Translations under genes and position numbers: made by a program | Shown here: in pieces, positions 1 through 4,938 of the stretch | Layout of the letters: each line of letters begins with the position of its first letter | Position numbering within the stretch: position 1 is the first letter of the stretch | Notes under the pieces: model-generated | What the model was told of the DNA's origin: nothing | The model's database searches: none | The model's input: the letters and a program-made list of their open reading frames with translations, nothing else | Assembly (NCBI GenBank): GCA_003487955.1 | Contig: DNNJ01000380.1 | Coordinates: forward strand, 407 to 6,518 | Reading direction: 5' to 3' | Source: Clostridiales bacterium | Lineage (GTDB): Bacteria > Bacillota > Clostridia > Tissierellales > Sedimentibacteraceae | DNA: 6,112 bases

Positions 1-28
1 CCCCTCACCCCTCACCCCTCACTCCTCA
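1..28. repeat. Heptanucleotide tandem repeat, CCCCTCA, about four copies (left end not seen)
   Basis: Three perfect CCCCTCA units (1-7, 8-14, 15-21) are followed by one unit with a single change, CTCCTCA (22-28). The array begins at the window edge, so its true length is unknown. It ends seven bases before the flippase ATG and occupies the place where a Shine-Dalgarno would be expected. The complementary strand carries spaced runs of four G. Short heptamer tandem repeats are known as dispersed non-coding elements in some genomes, for example the STRR repeats of cyanobacteria; whether this is such a family here cannot be judged from one copy. Confidence 0.9.
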
Positions 29-34
29 CTCTAA

Positions 35-1510
35 ATGATAGATAAATTTCGAACAGTCCTGGCAGGCAAATTACCTCCGGGTAGTTTCATCCGTAATGTA
101 GTAACCCTAATGACGGGTACTACTTTTGCTCAGGCTCTTATGATTCTGGTGGCACCAATCCTAACCCGGTTATATAGTCCTGAAGACTTTGGCATCTACG
201 CTCTTTATATATCTATATTAGGCATAATAGCTGTAGTAGCCTGCTGGCGCTATGAACTGGCAATTGTTTTATCGGAGAAGGACGAAGATGCCGCTAATCT
301 CCTGGTTCTTTCTATTTGTATATGTTTTGGCATGGCAGTATTAACTCTGGTGTTAGTAACCCTATTTCGTAATCCAGTAGCAAACCTATTGGGTGCTCCC
401 AAACTTGCCCCATGGCTTTGGTTCATGCCTTTGAGTCTCATAGTAGCTGGGCTATTTCAGGCGTTCAACTACTGGAGTACTCGGCGTAAGCAATTTGGGC
501 GCCTGGCAATCAGGCAGATTACTCTGAGTACAGTTACTGCTGCTACTCAGTTAGGTACCGGTTTTGCACTACACCCTGGTCCAGGCCCAGGGGGACTTAT
601 TAGTGGTTCTATTACTGGCCAACTTGTTGCTACTGGACGTTTAGCGTGGCAGATAGGTAATGAGGAAGGAAGGCAAATTATTACCAAGACCAATAAGTAT
701 CATATTGAAAAGATGCTTATTCTTCATAAAAAGTTTCCCCTATTTGATTCATGGTCAGAATTCCTTAATACAGCATCTGCCGTGTTACCTGTATTATTAC
801 TTGGTTATTTTTTTAATCCTGCAGTAGTAGGTTTTTATGCTTTAGGGCAACGGGTTTTATCATTGCCAATGGGTGTTATAGGTGGTTCAATTGCCCAGGT
901 TTTTTTTCCACGGGCTACAAAGGCCCAACACGATGGAGAACTTTATAATGTAACCTTGGATTTATTTAAACGTATATTAGCTATTGGTTTCGTACCGCTT
1001 ATGCTAATTGCAATCGTTGCGCCCGATCTATTTGCAATTGTATTTGGAGATCGTTGGTATACTGCAGGACAATATGTTAGATGGATGAGTCTATGGTTAT
1101 TTTTCCAATTTATAAGCTCTCCGTTATCAACTATATATTATGTTATGGATAGACAGCGAGATTTATTACTATTTAACTTGGTTATCTTCTTTGTAAGGTT
1201 ATTAGTTATAATTGTCGGTGGTATCCGCGGAGATATTTTGTTTACGATAGCCCTATTGGGGATTACAGGGGCAATTTTATATGGGTTTCTTTGTATGCAT
1301 ATAACAAACATTGCAGGAATCACAGCATTCAATGTATTATTTACAGTTTTTAAACAGGTGGTTTTTAGCATTCCATTTTGCATTCTGCCGCTATTAGTTT
1401 GGTATATATCAAGTTCTTCTTTGGTTTTTGTATCGGCAGCTATAGCTTCAGGTCTTATTTTCTTACTAATAAGGACCTCCCAAGTTAATAAATCGGGGGT
1501 GTTAATATGA
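35..1510 (+). CDS. Oligosaccharide flippase (Wzx-type, MATE/MOP superfamily membrane protein)
   Basis: This is a 491-residue polytopic membrane protein of the polysaccharide-synthase/Wzx group. The family moves undecaprenyl-linked repeat units from the cytoplasmic to the outer face of the membrane. The family signature is visible at the N-terminus: a short polar lead, a first helix around residues 20-45, LTRLYSPEDFGIYALY (43-58) and RYELAIVLSEKDEDAANL (72-89). The second half starts with FPLFDSWSEFLN (234-245), followed by VGFYALGQRVLSLPMG and FFPRA (near 264-294). Hydrophobic helices continue to the C-terminus, giving roughly 12-14 segments and a normal length. An in-frame TAA lies directly before the ATG (32-34), so the start cannot move upstream, and residues 17-45 fit the family, which argues against the later ATG at 110. 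No Shine-Dalgarno is visible. A PGPGPGG loop (181-187) is unusual. G+C falls from about 46% to about 36% near base 700. Substrate cannot be predicted. Confidence 0.92.
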   Translation: MIDKFRTVLAGKLPPGSFIRNVVTLMTGTTFAQALMILVAPILTRLYSPEDFGIYALYISILGIIAVVACWRYELAIVLSEKDEDAANLLVLSICICFGMAVLTLVLVTLFRNPVANLLGAPKLAPWLWFMPLSLIVAGLFQAFNYWSTRRKQFGRLAIRQITLSTVTAATQLGTGFALHPGPGPGGLISGSITGQLVATGRLAWQIGNEEGRQIITKTNKYHIEKMLILHKKFPLFDSWSEFLNTASAVLPVLLLGYFFNPAVVGFYALGQRVLSLPMGVIGGSIAQVFFPRATKAQHDGELYNVTLDLFKRILAIGFVPLMLIAIVAPDLFAIVFGDRWYTAGQYVRWMSLWLFFQFISSPLSTIYYVMDRQRDLLLFNLVIFFVRLLVIIVGGIRGDILFTIALLGITGAILYGFLCMHITNIAGITAFNVLFTVFKQVVFSIPFCILPLLVWYISSSSLVFVSAAIASGLIFLLIRTSQVNKSGVLI

Positions 1511-2064
1511 TTAGAAATTTTTTGATAGCGTTGGTGCTTCCGTTTATAAAATTATTAAGCATGATATTCTATGACAAAAAGTATTTATTGGGACGTTGGT
1601 ATACCGATTCAAATCAGGGTTGGAAGTGGGTGCTGACTGGCATTTGGTATCAAAAGATATTAGGATTTAATAGAGAAATTCCATTTCCAATATGCCCGTT
1701 TACCATAGTTTCCAATTATAATAATATTCATTTTCATCCTGATAACTTAGATAACTTCCAGAGTCCAGGATGCTATTTGCAGTGCTCGCGAGCGCATATT
1801 TATATTGGGCACGGTACTTATATTGCTCCTAACGTTGGAATTATTACTGCCAACCATGATCCATACAATTTAGATAAATATTTAGAAGCAAAAGATGTAA
1901 TTATAGGGGACAATTGTTGGATTGGCATGAATTCAGTTATTCTTCCTGGTGTTACGATTGGTAACCAAACTATAGTGGCTGCCGGAAGTGTAGTAAGTAA
2001 ATCTTTTGTTAATGGTAAATGTATTGTTGGAGGGGTACCAGCCAGCCTGATTAAAGAATTATAG
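1507..2064 (+). CDS. Hexapeptide-repeat O-acetyltransferase (left-handed beta-helix, WcaF/CysE-like)
   Basis: This 185-residue protein is of the left-handed beta-helix acyltransferase superfamily, whose members move an acetyl group from acetyl-CoA to a sugar hydroxyl or amino group. Residues 3-21 are hydrophobic and may lie on the membrane. Hexapeptide repeats run from about residue 97 (IYIGHGTYIAPNVGI) and again at 131-163 (VIIGDNCWIGMNSVILPGVT, then IGNQTIVAAGSVV). The loop between them carries NHD, with His117 the likely catalytic base. The end (GGVPASLIKEL) is the usual closing motif of the family (G-x-P-A-x-x-I). The ATG overlaps the flippase stop as ATGA and is preceded by a G-rich Shine-Dalgarno (GGGGGTG, 1495-1501), so the two are probably translationally coupled. 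Its place in the cluster suggests decoration of the glycan repeat unit. Acceptor and acyl group are not predictable, and a serine or maltose acetyltransferase role is unlikely from context. Confidence 0.88.
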   Translation: MIRNFLIALVLPFIKLLSMIFYDKKYLLGRWYTDSNQGWKWVLTGIWYQKILGFNREIPFPICPFTIVSNYNNIHFHPDNLDNFQSPGCYLQCSRAHIYIGHGTYIAPNVGIITANHDPYNLDKYLEAKDVIIGDNCWIGMNSVILPGVTIGNQTIVAAGSVVSKSFVNGKCIVGGVPASLIKEL

Positions 2065-2092
2065 CGATTAAGAATATGGGGTGTTTATTATT

Positions 2093-2186
2093 ATGAAATA
2101 TCAAATTTGTACGTGATTACGGATATGTCAAACCCGTACATAAATTTTGATGAATAAGGTAAAAGCCGGCCTGTACCTGTAGCAAC
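2093..2186 (+). pseudogene. 5' remnant of an N-acetyl sugar amidotransferase (WbpG/WbuX-like)
   Basis: From the ATG at 2093 the reading begins MKYQICT and then hits TGA (2114-2116) where an Arg codon is expected. After a deficit of about 4 bases the frame resumes as DMSNPYINFDE, then TAA, then GK. The intact downstream protein reads MNFQICNRCVMDTTDP, then LITFDNNGYC, so Gln-Ile-Cys, Asp, Pro, Ile, Phe-Asp and Gly line up in order. The cysteine pair after Gly is blurred, and a shared Cys-Ser-Asn (2178-2186) may be chance. A Shine-Dalgarno-like GGGGTG sits nine bases before the ATG, 29 bases after the acetyltransferase stop, as expected for a former operon gene. Only the zinc-ribbon-like N-terminus (about 25-30 residues) is recognisable; the ATP-binding domain is gone. 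The match is by eye over a short stretch. Confidence 0.55.
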
Positions 2187-2234
2187 TGATAACTACTTGG
2201 TTGCAATCAGATATTGATGATATATGGCTAATCA

Positions 2235-2531
2235 ATGAAACACCGCCGAATCGAATTGCAATTAAAGGGTCAGTGGATTAACGCAATAGATAGTAGAACT
2301 AAGTATTTACTTGGAGTTTAGGAGCATAGCTTACATTTCACCTCTTGGGTAGGCAGGACGAAGGAATTTAGGGCGAAGACTCAGGAAGACATGTGAGGTT
2401 TGTTGCCAGGAGTTAATGTGAAATTCCTTAAGCCGAAAATACTGAAAACAAGCGGCTTATTGGATTAAGCCCAACATTGGAACCAGGCCTTATTTTATAA
2501 AAGCAGTAACATTTTCAATAACGAACAATAA
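2235..2531 (+). pseudogene. Degenerate DDE transposase fragment (insertion-sequence remnant)
   Basis: One frame stays legible across about 300 bases despite three stops (TAG 2319, TGA 2394, TAA 2466). It reads KGQWINAIDSRTKYLLG (2265-2315), then HFTSWVGRTKEFRAKT (2334-2381), KPKILKTSGLLD (2430-2465) and AQHWNQALFY (2469-2498), ending at TAA 2529-2531. This resembles the core of DDE-type transposases: a D-E-x-x-x-K-x-K-G-x-W block, an A-[IV]-D-x-x-T-[RK]-[FY]-[IL]-L strand with a catalytic-region Asp, and later K-P-K-x-[IL]-x-T-D-G-L-x-x-Y. Here the T-D-G Asp is Ser, and the TAA at 2466 sits where Tyr is usual, consistent with a dead copy. The N-terminal DNA-binding part and the C-terminal catalytic Glu region are missing, and I found no terminal inverted repeats. 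Family (IS6/IS240-like or another DDE group) is uncertain. Confidence 0.5.
2361..2459. repeat. Two neighbouring inverted repeats (9 bp and 7 bp arms)
   Basis: AAGGAATTT (2361-2369) is the exact complement of AAATTCCTT (2421-2429), with 51 bases between. Next to it, TAAGCCG (2429-2435) pairs with CGGCTTA (2453-2459) across 17 bases. Both lie inside the degenerate transposase frame, and no T-run follows, so this is not a rho-independent terminator. Pairing by chance within old coding sequence is a sufficient explanation. Confidence 0.4.
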
Positions 2532-2549
2532 TACCAAAACGAGGCAAGA

Positions 2550-2577
2550 AGCTAATAAAAAAAATTATAGCTAATAA
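2550..2577. repeat. Short direct repeat AGCTAATAA, two copies
   Basis: AGCTAATAA occurs at 2550-2558 and again at 2569-2577, separated by ten A+T bases. It lies 22 bases before the amidotransferase start, between the transposase remnant and the ribosome-binding site. It could be a slippage product, or a target duplication left by a lost element, but in such A+T-rich DNA it may be chance. Confidence 0.5.
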
Positions 2578-2599
2578 TCTGGACGAGGTGGTTTAGTAT

Positions 2600-3733
2600 A
2601 TGAATTTCCAAATATGTAATCGCTGTGTTATGGACACTACCGATCCGTTAATAACATTTGACAATAACGGATATTGTAATCATTGTAGCAATGCCATTAT
2701 TAATATAGAAAAATTTTGGTTTAGAGGTCGGAACGGAAAAGTCAAATTAGAGCAACTTTTTAAAAAGATAAAATCAGAAGGTGTTAATAATAAATATGAC
2801 TGTATTATTGGTTTAAGTGGAGGTATTGATAGCTCATATTTAGCGTATCTAGCATCACAATATGGGTTACGGATGTTAGCTGTCCATGTTGATGCCGGGT
2901 TTAATTCAAAAATAGCGGAGAACAATGTGAAGAATTTATGTGAGAAATTAGGTATTAATCTTGTTGTAGAACATGTTGATTTTAATGAGATGATGGATTT
3001 ACAGCGGGCATATTTTTTTGCAGGGGTCCCTAACGAAGATATACCACAGGATCACGCTTTTTTTACTGTATTATATTCCTACGCAGAGAAAAACAAAATA
3101 AAGTATGTTATAAACGGGTTTAATTTGGCAACTGAATCAATTTTACCAACTGCATGGGGGCATGATGCTTATGATACAAGAAATATTAAAGATATCCATA
3201 AGAAATTCGGTTGTAAACCTATAAAGAACTATAAATTAATGAGTTTCTATGATTGGTATATAAAGTATCGATTTTTTAATAAATTAATAATCCTAAAACC
3301 ATTAAATTATATTGATTATAACAAGGAAGAAGCAATAGAAATATTAGAAAAGGAAGTGGGTTGGCAATATTATGGAGGAAAACATTATGAATCGAGGTTT
3401 ACCAAATTATTTCAGGCTCATATTCTGCCGGTTAAATTTGGTTACGATAAAAGGAAAGCACACTTATCAAGTTTAATTGTAGCTGGGCAGATGACCAGAG
3501 AAGAAGCAATTAAGGAATTGAATAAGCCATTGTATGAAGTACAAGAACTTGAAGAGGATATAATATATTTCATTAATAATATTGATATTACAAGGGAAGA
3601 ATTTGATGAAATTATGAGTCGTCCTCCTCGAAACCATGAGGATTTTAAGACAAATACTACTATTCTTAATGTTCTTCGTAGAATATATTCTTGTTATAAA
3701 AAATTAGTTAGCTTAAAAACTAGAATAGAGTAA
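2600..3733 (+). CDS. N-acetyl sugar amidotransferase (WbpG/WbuX family, PP-loop ATPase)
   Basis: This 377-residue enzyme is of the family that uses ATP, and ammonia from a glutaminase partner, to convert an acetamido group on a sugar nucleotide to an acetamidino group. Two Cys pairs near the N-terminus (C6/C9 in CNRC, C26/C29 in CNHC) look like a zinc-binding ribbon. The ATP-pyrophosphatase P-loop is SGGIDSS (73-79), followed by VHVDAGFNS (95-103). Family blocks follow: INGFNLATES (171-180), ILPTAWGHDAYDTRNIK (181-197) and, toward the C-terminus, YYGGKHYESRFTKLFQ (257-272) and AGQMTREEA (295-303). Length is normal and all key residues are present. The Shine-Dalgarno GAGGTGG at 2585-2591 with eight-base spacing supports the ATG. 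Sampled lines have only about 22-30% G+C, well below the next gene. The known partners, a HisH-like glutaminase and a HisF-like cyclase, are not in this window. Pathway role is inferred from P. aeruginosa WbpG. Confidence 0.9.
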   Translation: MNFQICNRCVMDTTDPLITFDNNGYCNHCSNAIINIEKFWFRGRNGKVKLEQLFKKIKSEGVNNKYDCIIGLSGGIDSSYLAYLASQYGLRMLAVHVDAGFNSKIAENNVKNLCEKLGINLVVEHVDFNEMMDLQRAYFFAGVPNEDIPQDHAFFTVLYSYAEKNKIKYVINGFNLATESILPTAWGHDAYDTRNIKDIHKKFGCKPIKNYKLMSFYDWYIKYRFFNKLIILKPLNYIDYNKEEAIEILEKEVGWQYYGGKHYESRFTKLFQAHILPVKFGYDKRKAHLSSLIVAGQMTREEAIKELNKPLYEVQELEEDIIYFINNIDITREEFDEIMSRPPRNHEDFKTNTTILNVLRRIYSCYKKLVSLKTRIE

Positions 3734-3746
3734 AGGTATAGCGAAA

Positions 3747-4847
3747 ATGAAGATTGTTACAATTATTGGTGCCAGGCCGCAGTTTATAAAAGCGGCAACA
3801 GTTTCCCGGGCAATTGCGGAATATAATAATTCGTTAACTAAAGGCCAGGAGCCAATAGAAGAATTCCTGGTTCATACCGGACAGCATTATGATGAAAACA
3901 TGTCGGATGTATTTTTCGAAGAATTAGATATACCGCAACCGGATTACCACTTGGGAATAGGCTCTGCCAGTCACGGAGCCCAAACGGGTAGGATGTTGGA
4001 AGGAATTGAAAAGGTGCTGCTCAAGAAAGAGCCGGATAGGGTACTGGTGTATGGCGATACGAATTCGACCCTGGCCGGGGCGTTAGCAGCAGCCAAGTTA
4101 CATATCCCGGTAGCTCATGTGGAGGCAGGTTTGAGATCATTTAACCGACAAATGCCGGAAGAAATAAACCGGGTACTTACCGATCATATAGCAGACATGC
4201 TGTTTACTCCTACGCAAACGGCAGTTAAGAACCTTAAGAACGAAGGTATAAGCGAAGAAAAGATTTTTCTAGTTGGGGATGTGATGTATGATGCAGCATT
4301 ATATTACGGGAAAAGGGTTACGGAGAAAAGTAACATACTCGAACAGAACCATCTACAGCCCCGGCAGTACATATTGACCACTATTCACCGAGCTGAGAAT
4401 ACCGATGACCCAGTACGTTTAAGGGCAATTTTTGAAGGCTTATCTCAGGTAGCAGAGGAAATCCCGGTAGTATTACCCATGCATCCTCGCACCCGGGTCG
4501 CATTAATTCGGGAAGGCTTATATGAAACGGTCATTAGGTCTTTGATTGTCATTCCGCCTGTTGGTTATCTGGATATGGTTATGTTAGAGAAAAATGCTCG
4601 CCTTATTGCTACCGATTCCGGTGGGGTACAGAAGGAAGCATATTTTTATAGGGTGCCGTGTATAACCTTGCGTGGGGAGACGGAATGGGTGGAGTTGGTG
4701 GAGGCAGGGTGGAATGTTTTAGTCGAACCGTTTGATCCTGAGCAGATAGCCTACACAGTTATCGACTGCTTAAATCATACGGGTGACTTAAATGTCCATC
4801 TGTATGGGCAGGGGGATGCTGCTATAATGATAACTAGGAAACTTTAA
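3747..4847 (+). CDS. UDP-N-acetyl sugar 2-epimerase, non-hydrolysing (WecB/WbpI-like)
   Basis: This 366-residue cytoplasmic enzyme of the GT-B-fold epimerase family interconverts UDP-GlcNAc-type and UDP-ManNAc-type sugars. Visible motifs are IGARPQFIKA (7-16, Lys15), HTGQHYDENM (43-52), YGDTNST (102-108, Asp104), HVEAGLRSFNRQMPEEINR (124-142, with Glu126 and Glu138/139), TTIHRAEN (211-218, His214) and TDSGGVQKEA (289-298). These correspond by position to the catalytic and UDP-binding residues of E. coli WecB. The GARPQFIKA, YGDTNST and LRGETEW forms differ from the GTRPEAIKM and HGDT forms of WecB. They look closer to WbpI, which acts on a 2,3-diacetamido glucuronic acid substrate, so that substrate is possible here. 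The gene starts 13 bases after the amidotransferase stop behind a weak Shine-Dalgarno (AAAGG, near 3732). Sampled lines are 55-57% G+C, far above its neighbours. The C-terminus is of normal length. Confidence 0.92.
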   Translation: MKIVTIIGARPQFIKAATVSRAIAEYNNSLTKGQEPIEEFLVHTGQHYDENMSDVFFEELDIPQPDYHLGIGSASHGAQTGRMLEGIEKVLLKKEPDRVLVYGDTNSTLAGALAAAKLHIPVAHVEAGLRSFNRQMPEEINRVLTDHIADMLFTPTQTAVKNLKNEGISEEKIFLVGDVMYDAALYYGKRVTEKSNILEQNHLQPRQYILTTIHRAENTDDPVRLRAIFEGLSQVAEEIPVVLPMHPRTRVALIREGLYETVIRSLIVIPPVGYLDMVMLEKNARLIATDSGGVQKEAYFYRVPCITLRGETEWVELVEAGWNVLVEPFDPEQIAYTVIDCLNHTGDLNVHLYGQGDAAIMITRKL

Positions 4848-4888
4848 TTTTTTTATTTTATATGGTGTCCAATAATAACTGAGATGGG

Positions 4889-4910
4889 ACTTATATACTA
4901 TGGATAATGT
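4889..4910 (+). promoter_or_regulatory. Possible weak sigma-A -10 region before the glycosyltransferase gene
   Basis: The 91-base gap after the epimerase is the only sizeable clean intergenic space. It contains TATACT (4894-4899) and GATAAT (4903-4908), each one or two changes from TATAAT. The best -35 for the second is CTGAGA (4879-4884), four of six matches, with an 18-base spacer. A T-run follows the epimerase stop but no hairpin precedes it, so read-through from upstream is also possible. Such matches are frequent in A+T-rich DNA. Confidence 0.2.
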
Positions 4911-4938
4911 CACAATAAATTAAACTGAGGTTTATAAG

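Larger units (their letters stand above)
2065..2599. other. Decayed 535-bp stretch between acetyltransferase and amidotransferase genes
   Basis: No intact gene lies here; every frame on the + strand is broken by stops. From left to right it holds a short leader with a Shine-Dalgarno-like GGGGTG (2078-2083), a degenerate amidotransferase start (2093 to about 2186), about 50 bases I cannot assign, a degenerate transposase reading frame (about 2235-2531), and an A+T-rich leader with a short direct repeat. The leader ends in the good ribosome-binding site of the next gene, GAGGTGG (2585-2591), eight bases before its ATG. I saw no rho-independent terminator and no convincing promoter, so transcription from the flippase side may read through. 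Confidence 0.75.

Noticed and set aside
110..112. Later start for the flippase at an internal ATG
   Set aside because: Residues 17-26 before it already match the usual start of the family, and starting here would truncate the first membrane segment.
250..441. Antisense open frame of 63 codons inside the flippase gene
   Set aside because: It lies wholly within a well-supported gene on the other strand, and its product has no recognisable motif.
1138..1383. Antisense open frame of 81 codons inside the flippase gene
   Set aside because: It overlaps the hydrophobic C-terminal half of the flippase and has no recognisable domain; it is a shadow frame.
2361..2459. Structured RNA or riboswitch in the gap, suggested by two adjacent inverted repeats
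   Set aside because: The stretch is better explained as a decayed transposase reading frame, the stems have long or plain loops, and no terminator or known riboswitch core was recognised.
2561..2580. Promoter -10 region (AATAAT) just before the amidotransferase gene
   Set aside because: No acceptable -35 lies 16-18 bases upstream, and the area is too A+T-rich for a lone -10 match to mean anything.
2680..2925. Antisense open frame of 81 codons across the amidotransferase P-loop region
   Set aside because: The + strand here encodes the conserved SGGIDSS motif, so the antisense frame is a by-product.
4845..4860. Rho-independent terminator after the epimerase gene, suggested by a T-run
   Set aside because: No G+C-rich hairpin precedes the T-run.
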